The notes: a model not told the origin generated them from the sequence alone. Shown: positions 1-8,984, counted from the first letter of the stretch. The stretch is DNA of 64,000 bases from QIAW01 sp035487295 (GCA_035487295.1 DATHMH010000024.1:143502-207501); one strand, 5' to 3'. A program made the numbers and translations.

Positions 1-1444
1 CCGCCGCCTTGGTCGCGTTGATCAGATCGTCGATCAGCTGTGTCGACTGGCCAAGCTCGATGTCGTAGTCGATGCCGACCAGGTTCGACGAATTGTAGCG
101 GTTGATGAAGTTGATCAGCCCCTGTCCGCTGGAGCAATCAAAAGAGCCGTTGGCGCCGCCGGTGCTGATGATGTATTTCTTGCCGGCGTTGACAAAGGCT
201 TGAACGTTCGTGGCCTCCATCGACGGCGAGATGCCCGCCCAGCTCTCCTGATCGCAGGTGCCGGTGGCAAAGGACCAGACCAGGGTCGAGTTCGGCATCG
301 CACTGGTGACTGGTTGTGTCGCGCCCGTTACCGCCGAGCGCTGCAAGCCGGTATTGAAATCTGCATCGAGTGTTACATCTTTGTAGCCGGCCAGGGTTAC
401 CTTACCGCCACCGCCACCGCCGCCGCCACCACCACTCGCGGTGGTTACATTGATGGAAGCGCTTCGGCCCGATGAACCGGCAGAATCAACGGCCGCTACC
501 GCAAAGCTGAAGGTCGTTTGCGATGCCAGCCCGAACACCGAAAAGCTGGTTCCGTTGGCAGTCCCGACTACGTTGCCATTTTCGAAAACGTTGTAGCTCA
601 CGCTGCAATTGGAAGCTGCACTCGAGGCACTCCAGCTCAGGTTTGTGCTGCTGCTTGTGGTTCCAGAAGCTGACAAGCCTGTGGGTGCAGAGGGCAGAGT
701 CGAGCAGGTGCTGCAAGCCCCTTGCGAGGTCCAAGGCTGGCCGCTTCCGAGAGGACCGTTGTGTGTTGCTGGATCATCTCCTTGCGTCCAGTAATTGTTC
801 TTGTAATTAATGCCGTTGCGAGTCACCAACGTTCCTGGAGAGGCATATGCCGTACTTGCGTTCCACGCTGGTCCGCAACCACCGCCACCGCCACCACCAC
901 CGCCGCCACCTGAAGCTGCAGTGGTAACGCTGACGGCTCCGCTCTTGCCGGAAGCTCCGAATGAGTCGGCCGCTGAAACTGTGAAGCTGTATGAGGTCGA
1001 TGCCGTCAGCCCAGTCACATTAAAGCTAGTACCGCCAGTTGTGCCTATGGAATTGCCGTTCTCAAAAACCGTGTAGCTGCTCACGCTACAACCGGAAGGA
1101 GCGCTCGCGGCAGACCAATTCAACGTGGTGCCTGAGCTTGTAGTAGAAGAAGCCGAAAGGCCGGTAGGCGCGCTTGGTGCTGCCGCGCAGCCGCCTCCAC
1201 CTCCGCCGCCTCCGCCGCTCACGGGCTGCCACAAGGCTGGGGTGGTGGCCGGTTCCCAGCCTACTTCTGAAGTGTGTGCCTGAAGGCATTTATATTCCAC
1301 ACCGTTGAACATGACCAGCGCACCCACAGCATAGGGAGTATTTGGCGCCCAATTCGCAATTGATTGTGCTGAACTTGCCAGCGGGAGTAAGAGCAATAGC
1401 AACAAAACGCAAGTGCTCACGATGACCAGCGGAGTCTTCTTCAT
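1..1444 (-). CDS. Secreted GH18-like chitinase-type protein with Fn3 and carbohydrate-binding modules, C-terminus cut by window edge
   Basis: The reading frame from the ATG at 1444 stays open to the left edge (481 codons), so this is the N-terminal part of a larger protein. It begins with a signal peptide (MKK, long Leu run, ASSA). A short CBM5/12-like module follows (WAPNTPYAVGALVMFNGVEYKC), then a poly-Gly linker, an Fn3 domain, a second Gly linker, another CBM-like module (WNASTAYASPGTLV), a second Fn3 and a third Gly linker. The last visible part looks like a GH18 barrel: SFATGTCDQESWAG and LVGIDYDIELGQS, the latter resembling the GH18 DxxDxDxE signature with the final Glu kept but the first Asp replaced by Val. 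The likely role is extracellular binding or hydrolysis of chitin or a related polymer. Activity is uncertain because the rest of the barrel is outside the window. Confidence 0.8.
   Translation of the reverse strand, partial: MKKTPLVIVSTCVLLLLLLLPLASSAQSIANWAPNTPYAVGALVMFNGVEYKCLQAHTSEVGWEPATTPALWQPVSGGGGGGGGGCAAAPSAPTGLSASSTTSSGTTLNWSAASAPSGCSVSSYTVFENGNSIGTTGGTSFNVTGLTASTSYSFTVSAADSFGASGKSGAVSVTTAASGGGGGGGGGGGCGPAWNASTAYASPGTLVTRNGINYKNNYWTQGDDPATHNGPLGSGQPWTSQGACSTCSTLPSAPTGLSASGTTSSSTNLSWSASSAASNCSVSYNVFENGNVVGTANGTSFSVFGLASQTTFSFAVAAVDSAGSSGRSASINVTTASGGGGGGGGGGKVTLAGYKDVTLDADFNTGLQRSAVTGATQPVTSAMPNSTLVWSFATGTCDQESWAGISPSMEATNVQAFVNAGKKYIISTGGANGSFDCSSGQGLINFINRYNSSNLVGIDYDIELGQSTQLIDDLINATKAA
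1193..1216 (-). repeat. GGN-codon microsatellite encoding a poly-Gly linker
   Basis: A run of CCN trinucleotides on the + strand encodes consecutive Gly residues between the first binding module and the first Fn3 domain. Similar runs lie at about 410-432 and 882-911. All are in frame and multiples of three, so slippage would change linker length without breaking the gene. Confidence 0.7.
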
Positions 1445-1756
1445 GGTTAAGCTCCTTGGGGGGACTCGTGCTCCACCCTTTTTGTAAGTTTTATTTTTTG
1501 TAAATTTCTTGCTGCCAACAAAAAAATTTGAGGCCCGCTTGCCGGTATGAATTCCACTCTGATCCGCATTGTTAAAAAAGTAAATAATGTGCTCTATAGC
1601 ACTATCGTGACTGGACTCACATGGTACAAACGAGGTTGTCCAATGTCAACCATAAAATTAGCCCATAAAAAGCGTTGTGAATAAGGAGAAGGAGGAGTTT
1701 GCTATATAGCATTTAAGGTGGGTTCAGGACCAACAGTAAACAACCCGTTTATCTCA
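1445..1756. other. Intergenic region, no gene seen
   Basis: AT-rich stretch upstream of the GH18-like gene and downstream of the DUF1634 gene. An AGGAGC-like sequence sits just before the ATG at 1444, and the region probably holds that gene's promoter. I could not assign a convincing -35/-10 pair and saw no RNA gene. Confidence 0.4.
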
Positions 1757-2065
1757 TTACAGGTTAATCCCCAGGAGCGAACTGGCCAGAACAATCAGCA
1801 GTACCACGAAAGAGATCAGGGCATATTTCCAATCGCGGGCTCGAAGATACACGAACAAAAGTGTGACAATGCGCACAACGGGAGTCGACATCAGGACAAG
1901 CACTCCGACACGCATCACCTGAATGCCAATCAGCCCTGGGAGAGCGGCCCATATCAGCAAACCCACCAGCAGCAGGGCGACCGAGCCGTAGGCCCCGACG
2001 CGCAGAATCACGGCAACCCAGTGGTCCGCATCTTTGCGCGTTGGAGAGATTTCTTCCGGAGGCAT
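1757..2065 (-). CDS. DUF1634 family small membrane protein
   Basis: A 102-residue protein with three hydrophobic segments (about residues 17-42, 46-73 and 80-100). The pattern, with VGAYGSVALLLVGLL near the start and YALISFVVLLIVLASSLLG at the end, matches DUF1634. That family is regularly encoded next to TauE/SafE permeases, and its start codon here overlaps the stop of the upstream TauE/SafE gene (TGATG at 2063-2067). It is probably an accessory subunit of that transporter in the inner membrane; the biochemical role is unknown. Confidence 0.8.
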   Translation of the reverse strand: MPPEEISPTRKDADHWVAVILRVGAYGSVALLLVGLLIWAALPGLIGIQVMRVGVLVLMSTPVVRIVTLLFVYLRARDWKYALISFVVLLIVLASSLLGINL

Positions 2066-2853
2066 CAGCTCAACCCTCCGGAAGCGATGCGAAGCGCCAT
2101 CTGTACAGCCAGGAAGAGCATCACGCCGATGAGCAGAAATTGCACATAGACAGAGCGCACGCGCGGCGCCAATCGAGCTCCCAGCATGGATCCGGAAAAG
2201 ACCCCGATGACCAGGGGCACAACCACATCCAGGCGAATATCGCCGTGGCCGTAGTAGATATAGGCACTGGTGGCCGCAGTCACCCCGATCATGAAATTGC
2301 TGGTAGCCGTGGCTACCCGCAGAGGAACTCCCATAAACAGATACATGACAGGAACCTTGATAGGGCCTCCGCCGACCCCCAACAACCCGGAGAATGCCCC
2401 CGCAACCAATGATGCGGCCAATCCGATTGGGTAATTCCGCACAGTGTAGGCGGGCACTTCCGTTTCCTTCTTTTCTAAACGAGAGGCCCAGGCACGGCGC
2501 ACCAGTGAGAGGGCGCTGTAGAAGAGAAACGCAATAAAGAGCGCGCCCAGGATCTTGCGATTGACGGAGTGGGCCACCATGGCTGCGATTGCCGCGCCAA
2601 TGGTTGTGCTCAACTCAAGCGTCATGCCCAGTTTCATATCCGTAATGTGGCGCTCCACGTGGACCGAAGAGGTGGCCGTCGAAGTAGCAATTACGGAGAT
2701 CAAGCTGGCGCCGATGGCTTGAGGGAATGGAAGATGAAAGTAGAGCGTTAGAACAGGAATAATAATGATGCCGCCACCGAGGCCCACCACTGCGCCCAAA
2801 GAGCCAGCCAGAAAGCCAAGAACTGTCAGGACGAGAGCGAAACCAAGAGTCAT
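2065..2853 (-). CDS. TauE/SafE family sulfite/anion permease
   Basis: A 262-residue polytopic membrane protein with about eight hydrophobic segments. Two inverted halves each carry the Gly-rich TauE signature: GFLAGSLGAVVGLGGGIIIIPVL near residue 15 and AGAFSGLLGVGGGPIKVPVM near residue 150. This family exports or imports small sulfur-containing or organic anions such as sulfite, taurine or sulfoacetate; the substrate here cannot be read from sequence. It is translationally coupled to the downstream DUF1634 gene. A strong terminator lies just upstream (2875-2906) and isolates this pair from the beta-helix gene. Confidence 0.88.
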   Translation of the reverse strand: MTLGFALVLTVLGFLAGSLGAVVGLGGGIIIIPVLTLYFHLPFPQAIGASLISVIATSTATSSVHVERHITDMKLGMTLELSTTIGAAIAAMVAHSVNRKILGALFIAFLFYSALSLVRRAWASRLEKKETEVPAYTVRNYPIGLAASLVAGAFSGLLGVGGGPIKVPVMYLFMGVPLRVATATSNFMIGVTAATSAYIYYGHGDIRLDVVVPLVIGVFSGSMLGARLAPRVRSVYVQFLLIGVMLFLAVQMALRIASGGLS

Positions 2854-2874
2854 GAAAAGATGATTATAGAGCAG

Positions 2875-2906
2875 GTAAAAAGAGCCTTCCCGTGGGGAAG
2901 GCTCTT
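2875..2906 (-). terminator. Rho-independent terminator of the beta-helix gene
   Basis: A perfect 12-bp inverted repeat (arms 2880-2891 and 2895-2906, three-base loop) is followed on the minus strand by a run of T (A run at 2877-2881 on +). It sits 58 bases after the stop of the beta-helix gene. Confidence 0.9.
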
Positions 2907-2963
2907 AAGTTGACAGGCTTCGTTACAGTTTTCTGCAATCGAAGGTGGTATTCGAATGCAGAA

Positions 2964-3896
2964 TTACTGCGGAGTTATTCCCGTTCCGTTGGGCCCACCA
3001 GGACCGGAATTATAGTTGTTCCCGAAGGATTGAACTGTGCCATTGGTGGTTACGAACAGGCCGCTAGAGTTGTTGAAAAACGAAACCCCGGTGATACGGG
3101 CAGTCGAGGTGCCGGTTCCACCTCCAACATAGGCTGCCGCATTGCCGTTGTTCGATGCCACCGAGTTCGACAAATTCATGTCCGAAGGACCTGAGGTCGA
3201 CTGCACAACATAGCCATTTCCAGCATTCCCAGATGCATCACTGTCTCTTACGCTGAAAGTACTGAAGTCTGAGGCCCATATGCCATTCAAGTTGCCCTCG
3301 AAGCGGGAATGGTTAACAGTCACCTGGACGTTCATAACTGTATCAGTAGCACTCAGGCCGCGTTGTCCGTTGTTTGTGACAACAGTATCATTAACAAAGG
3401 CCTTGCCACCATCGCTCTTTGCAATGTCGATGCCGTTATTATTGAAGCCGAAGATCACGCAGTTCTCTATATAAAGAGCCTTGCCACTAATCCACCTGAT
3501 TCCGTTGATCCCGGCGTTGCCAGAATTGCTGCCATTCCCCAGGAGTCCATCCAATCTCAGGTTACGAATGATCACGACATCGGTCGGTCCTGGAGCGACA
3601 ACGATTCCGTTGGTGCCGGCGACTAGAACCGAAGCTACCTGCCCGCCGCCACCATCAAGGGTGATGGACTTGGTGATGGTGAGGGCGCCGAATCCACCTG
3701 GATCCAAAGCGTCAATCTCGCCTCCGGGAGCAGTCTTGGAGATTGCCCCAGCGAAGGTCTTGCATGGAGCCGTGCGGCTGCAGGGGTTGGCATCATCGCC
3801 AACGCCAGAAACCCACGTCCGGGTTGCCTGGGCACTCAGCAGAGTGCTCCCAAGCAACATAAGGGTTGAGAGGATCAGCAAACTCATTTTGCGCAT
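2964..3896 (-). CDS. Secreted right-handed parallel beta-helix repeat protein
   Basis: A 310-residue protein with a signal peptide (MRKMSLLILSTLMLLGSTL, cleavage near LSAQA). It continues with TRTWVSGVGDDANPCSRTAPCKTFAGAI, the entry sequence typical of pectate-lyase-like beta-helix proteins in Acidobacteria and Proteobacteria. The body is made of Asn/Gly-rich short strands (IRNLRLDG, IENCVIFGFNNNGIDI, VTNNGQRGL, FEGNLNGIW, ASGNAGNGY, VASNNGNA, FFNNSSGLFV) consistent with successive coils of a right-handed helix. No catalytic residues could be assigned, so it may bind a polysaccharide or be a surface protein rather than a lyase. It is a single transcription unit ending in a strong terminator. 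Confidence 0.85.
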   Translation of the reverse strand: MRKMSLLILSTLMLLGSTLLSAQATRTWVSGVGDDANPCSRTAPCKTFAGAISKTAPGGEIDALDPGGFGALTITKSITLDGGGGQVASVLVAGTNGIVVAPGPTDVVIIRNLRLDGLLGNGSNSGNAGINGIRWISGKALYIENCVIFGFNNNGIDIAKSDGGKAFVNDTVVTNNGQRGLSATDTVMNVQVTVNHSRFEGNLNGIWASDFSTFSVRDSDASGNAGNGYVVQSTSGPSDMNLSNSVASNNGNAAAYVGGGTGTSTARITGVSFFNNSSGLFVTTNGTVQSFGNNYNSGPGGPNGTGITPQ

Positions 3897-4125
3897 TTTT
3901 TATTGTCCTTATAGTGAGATTTGGAACACGCACGCCTTTGCCTACCTTTCAAGGGGCCCGTTATTCGCGCGGCAAGAGCGAAGTGTTTCTAAATATTAGG
4001 GGGAAGGAAACGAGGGAATCATAACAGAAAAATGCCGGATTTTGTTGAACTTTAGTAACCCCCGGGTGCAGAAAGAAATTAGGGGGGCAAATGGGTGTTT
4101 TACTGAAAATGGAATCCCAAACAGA

Positions 4126-4162
4126 AGAAAAGACCCGCAGTATCAGATAGATACGCGGGTCT
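4126..4162 (-). terminator. Rho-independent terminator of the rpsO-pnp operon
   Basis: Arms 4131-4138 and 4155-4162 pair perfectly and can be extended with one bulge; on the minus strand the stem is followed by TTTTCTT. It lies 33 bases after the pnp stop codon. Confidence 0.85.
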
Positions 4163-4194
4163 GCTTGTCTAAAAGTGACAGTGCTGAGATTCTT

Positions 4195-6561
4195 TTAGTG
4201 GCGGTGACCACCACCGCCGCCACCGCGATGGCCGCCGCCGTTACGGCCGCCACGTCCACCACGGCGACCGCCGCGTCCGCCTCGGTCGCCGCCACGATCT
4301 CCACCACGATCACGATGCGCTGGACGGCCGGCATGGGCGTGCTCGCCCTCGGCGCGGTTAAAGTTAGGCTCGCCTTCCTGGGGTTCCTCGGGAGCGCTGA
4401 AGTCGCCATCTCCACCTTCAAGAGTCATGCTGCCCCCAACTGGAGCCGGGGCTTCGCCACCGCCCATCTTGGCGCGCTGCTCCTTGAGAATAGCCTTCCG
4501 GGAGAGACGGATGCGGTTGCCTTCGATGGAGAGTACTTTGACCAGCACCTGATCGCCTTCTTTGAGTTCGTCGTGAATATCGGCAATGCGATGTTCGGCC
4601 ACTTCGCTGATGTGCAGCAGGCCGTCTGTGCCTGGAAAGATTTCCACGAAGGCGCCGAACTCAGCCAGCCGGACAACTTTGCCAAGATAGGTCTTCCCTA
4701 CTTCCGGAACAGCGGTAAGATCACCGATCATCTGCAGTGCCTTGGCCGCCGCCTCTTCATTGTTAGAGGCGACGTTGACTTTGCCGGTATCATCCACATC
4801 AATTTTGACGCCGGTTGCATCAATGATGCCGCGGATCACCTTGCCGCCGGGGCCGATGAGGTCGCGGATCTTATCCACCGGAATCTGCAAGGTATGGATA
4901 CGCGGAGCATGTTCGGAGACCTTGCTGCGCGCTTCACCAAGAACTTCGCCCATCCGGTCGAGAATAAACATTCTTCCCTGGCGGGCCTGTTCCATGGCTT
5001 CGCGCATGATCGCAGTGCTGATGTTGGGGACCTTGATATCCATCTGCAAGGCGGTAATGCCATCACGGGTGCCGGCGACCTTGAAATCCATATCGCCGTA
5101 ATGGTCTTCTGCACCGGCAATGTCGGTAAGGATGGCATAGGCGTCGCCTTCCTTCACCAATCCCATAGCCACCCCGGCAACCGGGGCCTTGAGCGGCACA
5201 CCAGCATCCATCAGGGCGAGCGAAGCACCGCAGACGCTGGCCATGGAAGACGACCCATTAGATTCCAGAATGTCAGAGACCACGCGCATGGTATAGGGCC
5301 AAACATCATCGCCCGGCAATACGGCTGCGACCGCGCGCTCTGCAAGAGCGCCGTGGCCGATTTCGCGGCGTCCGGCGCCGCGCATGAAAGAAACTTCGCC
5401 CACGGAAAAAGGCGGGAAATTGTAGTGCAGCATGAACCGCTTTTTGGTTTCACCTTCAAAGCGCTCAATACGCTGCATGTCATCGGTAGTACCCAGCGTG
5501 GTGGTCACCAAGGCCTGGGTTTCTCCACGGGTGAACACAGCCGAGCCATGGGTACGAGGCAGCACGCCCACTTCAATGCTGATCGGTCGAATTTCGTCGA
5601 ATGCGCGGGAGTCAGGGCGACGGCGATCTTTAGTCACCTGCTCGCGAAAGATGCGCTCACGCAGAATCTCGTAGTAATGCGACAGTCGCTTGCGGGCTTC
5701 TTCGTCATCTTCTGAGATTTGCGCCTTCAGCTCTTTCTTGATCTCATCTACCAGTTTATAGCTCTCAGACTTGGGGTGCTTCCTGGTGTCGAGCGCATCG
5801 GCAAGGCGCCCACCGACCTTCGCCTTCAGTTCGTCATAGTAGCCCTGCTCGAACTCCGGCGGGGTGACTTCACGCTTTTTTACGCCCACCAATTCGGCAA
5901 GGTTGCGAATGGCGGAGCAGATTTTCTTGATCTCGGTATGTGCAAACTCGATGGCGTCTACAATGGTCGCTTCCGGCAGCTCGCGAGCGCCGGCTTCGAT
6001 CATCACAATGCCTTCGGGCGTGCCTACAACGGTAATGTTCAGCTTGCCCTCTTCAATCTCTTTGTAGGTGGGATTGATGATGAAATTCCCCTCTACCTGG
6101 CCGACGCGTACTGCCCCTACCGAGTAGGGGAATGGGATATCGGAAACCGCAAGGGCTGCACCCGCGCCATTAATGGCCAGCACGTAGGGATCGTTTTCAG
6201 TATCGGCCGAGAGCACCAGGGCAATGACCTGGGTATCGTTGCGAAATCCTTCGGGGAAGAGCGGACGGATGGGGCGATCAATCATGCGGCTGGTTAAAAT
6301 TTCGCGCTCGCTGGGTCGGCCTTCACGCTTAATGAAGCCGCCAGGAATGCGGCCGCCGGCGTAGGTATATTCGCGGTAATCAACGGTAAGGGGGAAAAAA
6401 TCGGTGCCTTCCCGCGGTTCGGCGTTGGCGCAGGCAGTTGCGAGGACTACGTTGTCGGCGCTGCGCACAATGGCCGAGCCGTGAGCCTGCTTGGCCCAAT
6501 GGCCGGTTTCAAATGAGAGTCTTTTGCCACCTGCGAGTTCAACGGTGACTTCGTGCTTCAT
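4195..6561 (-). CDS. pnp: Polyribonucleotide nucleotidyltransferase (PNPase) with RGG/His-rich tail
   Basis: PNPase degrades RNA 3' to 5' phosphorolytically and belongs to the degradosome in many bacteria. The start is taken at 6561 (MKHEVTVELAGG) because AGAAGGA precedes it; an in-frame ATG nine codons upstream lacks such a site. The 788-residue protein has the first RNase PH domain, an all-helical linker, the catalytic second RNase PH domain (MDFKVAGTRDGITALQMDIK, holding the metal-binding Asp residues), a KH domain (IRDLIGPGGKVIRGI) and an S1 domain (GKVVRLAEFGAFVEIFPGTDGLLHIS). The last roughly 50 residues are unusual: repeated RGG, RGGDRGG and NGGGHRGG units ending in HRH. Such tails usually add RNA or protein contacts. 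It lies downstream of rpsO, the classical arrangement. Confidence 0.97.
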   Translation of the reverse strand: MKHEVTVELAGGKRLSFETGHWAKQAHGSAIVRSADNVVLATACANAEPREGTDFFPLTVDYREYTYAGGRIPGGFIKREGRPSEREILTSRMIDRPIRPLFPEGFRNDTQVIALVLSADTENDPYVLAINGAGAALAVSDIPFPYSVGAVRVGQVEGNFIINPTYKEIEEGKLNITVVGTPEGIVMIEAGARELPEATIVDAIEFAHTEIKKICSAIRNLAELVGVKKREVTPPEFEQGYYDELKAKVGGRLADALDTRKHPKSESYKLVDEIKKELKAQISEDDEEARKRLSHYYEILRERIFREQVTKDRRRPDSRAFDEIRPISIEVGVLPRTHGSAVFTRGETQALVTTTLGTTDDMQRIERFEGETKKRFMLHYNFPPFSVGEVSFMRGAGRREIGHGALAERAVAAVLPGDDVWPYTMRVVSDILESNGSSSMASVCGASLALMDAGVPLKAPVAGVAMGLVKEGDAYAILTDIAGAEDHYGDMDFKVAGTRDGITALQMDIKVPNISTAIMREAMEQARQGRMFILDRMGEVLGEARSKVSEHAPRIHTLQIPVDKIRDLIGPGGKVIRGIIDATGVKIDVDDTGKVNVASNNEEAAAKALQMIGDLTAVPEVGKTYLGKVVRLAEFGAFVEIFPGTDGLLHISEVAEHRIADIHDELKEGDQVLVKVLSIEGNRIRLSRKAILKEQRAKMGGGEAPAPVGGSMTLEGGDGDFSAPEEPQEGEPNFNRAEGEHAHAGRPAHRDRGGDRGGDRGGRGGRRGGRGGRNGGGHRGGGGGGHRH

Positions 6562-6719
6562 ACAATCCTTCTTTCTACAGAGGTGCATGGCTTCCGTGTT
6601 GGATAGGTGAGAGGGCGAAGCGGCCCTGATCTGCTGCTGTGTGGCGCCCCAGCCGGCACAGCGGATACACGACGACTCACTACAATTTTGCCTGGTTCAG
6701 TTGCTGACAAAGGCAGACA

Positions 6720-6995
6720 TTACTTGCGGATGCCGAGCTTCTGAATAACGGTCTTGTAACGTTCGGAGTCGTAGGTCTTCAGATAATCCAGCAAACGACG
6801 CCGTTTGCTGACCAGCATAAGAAGCCCGCGCCGGGAGGCATGGTCCTTCTTGTGAGTTTGGAAGTGCTCGGTCAAATCTCCAATTCGTTCGGAAAGAATC
6901 GCAATCTGCACTTCGGGGCTGCCCGTATCGTTGTTATGCGTACGATACTGGGTAATAATTTCTTGCTTTTGCTGCTTCGCTAACACTTGGCTCAA
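6720..6995 (-). CDS. rpsO: 30S ribosomal protein S15
   Basis: A 91-residue protein close to the usual 89, with the full S15 pattern: HNNDTGSPEVQIAILSERI, THKKDHASRRGLLMLVSKRRRLLDYL and the C-terminal GIRK. S15 is a primary 16S rRNA binder in the 30S platform. It is directly upstream of pnp on the same strand with a 158-base leader between them. In Enterobacteria an RNase III-processed hairpin lies in that position; I did not resolve an equivalent structure here. Confidence 0.98.
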   Translation of the reverse strand: MSQVLAKQQKQEIITQYRTHNNDTGSPEVQIAILSERIGDLTEHFQTHKKDHASRRGLLMLVSKRRRLLDYLKTYDSERYKTVIQKLGIRK

Positions 6996-7094
6996 TGCAC
7001 TCCTACTATATTATTTTCAATCGTTTGTAAACCTTACTACAGTAACACGCGCGATGCCGGGCTGTAAAGGAGAGGTGAGAAAGCATTCAGCCAT

Positions 7095-7161
7095 CAGCAT
7101 TCAGCTCATGGAAATGGGCCCGGGATTGAAGTATTCATTAAAGTTTAGGGGCTGAATGCTG
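7095..7161. repeat. Inverted repeat upstream of rpsO
   Basis: An 11-bp sequence CAGCATTCAGC (7095-7105) recurs inverted at 7151-7161, with further partial copies (CATTCAGCCATCAGC) next to it. It lies between rpsO and the 105-residue hypothetical gene on the same strand. It resembles dispersed intergenic palindromes and could also act as a transcript hairpin; there is no T-run. Confidence 0.5.
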
Positions 7162-7187
7162 AGTCCCCGACGGCTGAGGGCTGCTTC

Positions 7188-7505
7188 TCACGCGGAGTTG
7201 CGATGCGAGGCAAGCGCGCTCTGCGGCGCTTTTTTCCTTGGCACAGGAGGCTTGTTAAGCTCCAATATTCCAATGATGGGGCCGGCCATGGCAGTATCGT
7301 CACCACGCCGCACTGGACTCGACCTCAGGCACAGCTCGCCCACCAGCTCGCGCTCGTGCGGCTTAAGCACGTCTTCAGGAAGCACGCTGAAGTTGCGGAA
7401 GGTCCACAGAAGCTGGATCCGTTGCCCCAGGGAGGGTTTAACAAAGCGTAGGCCACCATCGGTCTCTACCTGCAAGACACCGCGACGAATCTTTTCGATC
7501 CACAT
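7188..7505 (-). CDS. Conserved-looking hypothetical protein, 105 aa
   Basis: The protein begins MWIEKIRRGVLQVETDGGLRFVKPSLGQRIQLLWTFRNF, a pattern I associate with short uncharacterised acidobacterial proteins, then continues with charged segments and a Lys/Pro-rich end. No signal peptide, transmembrane segment or catalytic motif is visible. It is on the same strand as rpsO, about 190 bases upstream of it. Codon use resembles that of neighbouring genes, but the ribosome-binding site is weak (CTGGA). No function is proposed. Confidence 0.55.
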   Translation of the reverse strand: MWIEKIRRGVLQVETDGGLRFVKPSLGQRIQLLWTFRNFSVLPEDVLKPHERELVGELCLRSSPVRRGDDTAMAGPIIGILELNKPPVPRKKAPQSALASHRNSA

Positions 7506-7767
7506 GTTCCAGAGCTCTGAAAATCGGCAAGTACGAGATGCCGAGAATGCGACTGAAGTGGCCCGCCACGTACCCTAGGAAATGAAATATATAAAGAAGG
7601 TATTAAGGTGATTCAAAGATACCTCTGCCTTGAAAACGATGCAAGCTTTTCTTGCATTACCTCAGGGCAATGTACTGCTGGGGTTACTAAGCAGGTAATA
7701 CCTGATTGTTATATGGAACCTACGGTTTGACTTTCGCTTTTATTTCGATAAGCCCTGGTTGGAACTT

Positions 7768-8835
7768 CTAAACAACCAGCTCGCGGTCGCGTTCCTGCTC
7801 CTGCCGGGGTGAGGCGATTTGCACGAAGAGCTCAGGGCGGGCTTTTTTGAGGGTAAGCAGCTTTTGCTGCGGTGCGCGCCAATAGTCCATGTAAGAGGTC
7901 TGGTGGGCGCAGGAGATGGTGCAGTTGGGGGCGCAATGCTTTTCGATCAGGAACTCGCGGCGAATGTCATCCACCGTGTACTCGAGCAAGGGAACGCCCG
8001 GAGTGCCCCGTTGCTGTGAACAGTAGTGCACCAGGCCATCTTCGCAGATATACAGATAGCGCGAACCGGAGCGGCAGCGCCAGTCATTGGGCCTGCCCAG
8101 TGCGATGTTTTCCTGGAATTTATTGAGCCGGGAGTAGCTGGAGCGGTTCATCTCCTTCATCTGCCGATAAACCGTCTGCTCGCGTTGCGACAAGGGTTTG
8201 AGCTGCCCAATATGATTATGAATAATCCCAACCGTCGAGGTAAAACCCAGTTCGCGTGCGCGGCGGCCGATTACCACGGCGTCTTCAGGATTTTGTATTC
8301 CGCCGCCAATTACAGAATTGATGTTGACGTGAAATTCGGCGTAATCGGCCAGCAACTGTAGCTTCTTGTCGAGCACCTTGAGGCTCTTTTTGGAGATATC
8401 GTCAGGCGTGACGTTATCAATGCTGATCTGCAAATGCTCAAGGCCGGCGCGATTGAGGCGCTCAATGCGCTCGGGAACCAGAAGATAGCCATTGGTAATC
8501 ATGCCGGCAATGATGCTGTGGCTGCGGATGCGGGCAATGATCTCGTCGAGATCGGGATGCAGCAGGGGCTCTCCCCCACTGATCACTATGATCGTGGTAC
8601 CCAGTTTGGCAAGATGATCAATACGATGGAACATCTCCTCTTTGGGCACGGCTTTAGAAACGTCGTCGTATTCGTTGCAATAGGCGCAGGCGAGATTGCA
8701 GCGGCGCATGGGAATGATCTGCGCCTGCACCGGATGATCGGTAGAGAGCAGGCCCTTCACAATCATCTTGAATTCGCGCGACCGGCGATGGAGGGCTTTT
8801 ACACTCCGCCGAAAAGATGAGGGTTTCTGCGCCAT
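7768..8835 (-). CDS. Radical SAM protein with SPASM-like C-terminus
   Basis: From the chosen start (MAQKPSSFRR; AAGG five bases upstream) the protein has 355 residues. An upstream in-frame ATG at 8874 would add 13 residues but lacks a ribosome-binding site. The [4Fe-4S]/SAM motif CNLACAYC is at residues 46-53, followed by ISGGEP (86-90), which contacts the SAM amino group, and ITNGY. The C-terminal part has spaced Cys residues (DWRCRSGSRYLYICEDGLVHYCSQ and CAPNCTISCAH) suggesting one or two auxiliary Fe-S clusters, as in SPASM/twitch enzymes that modify peptides or other substrates. It lies directly downstream of a much larger radical SAM gene on the same strand, though a terminator-like hairpin separates them. 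The substrate is unknown. Confidence 0.85.
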   Translation of the reverse strand: MAQKPSSFRRSVKALHRRSREFKMIVKGLLSTDHPVQAQIIPMRRCNLACAYCNEYDDVSKAVPKEEMFHRIDHLAKLGTTIIVISGGEPLLHPDLDEIIARIRSHSIIAGMITNGYLLVPERIERLNRAGLEHLQISIDNVTPDDISKKSLKVLDKKLQLLADYAEFHVNINSVIGGGIQNPEDAVVIGRRARELGFTSTVGIIHNHIGQLKPLSQREQTVYRQMKEMNRSSYSRLNKFQENIALGRPNDWRCRSGSRYLYICEDGLVHYCSQQRGTPGVPLLEYTVDDIRREFLIEKHCAPNCTISCAHQTSYMDYWRAPQQKLLTLKKARPELFVQIASPRQEQERDRELVV

Positions 8836-8909
8836 AGGGGCCTTGGTGATTGAATCATTGAGTGATTGCGTCATTCCATCAATCTCTCAATTGTGTTGAA
8901 GATTTATAG

Positions 8910-8934
8910 AAAAGGCCGCCGGCTAAGGCGGCCT
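8910..8934 (-). terminator. Terminator-like hairpin after the large radical SAM gene
   Basis: Arms AGGCCGCC (8913-8920) and GGCGGCCT (8927-8934) enclose a six-base loop; on the minus strand a TTTTC follows. It may cause partial termination before the downstream radical SAM gene. Confidence 0.7.
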
Positions 8935-8984
8935 GCAAAACTAAACTTTATTACTTAAGAATACAACGCTCATTTACACAAAAA

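Noticed and set aside
4042..5715. Long + strand reading frame (557 codons) opposite pnp
   Set aside because: It is a shadow of the pnp gene, with Ala/Thr-rich repetitive translation where the RGG codons are read backwards. PNPase domains on the minus strand leave no doubt.
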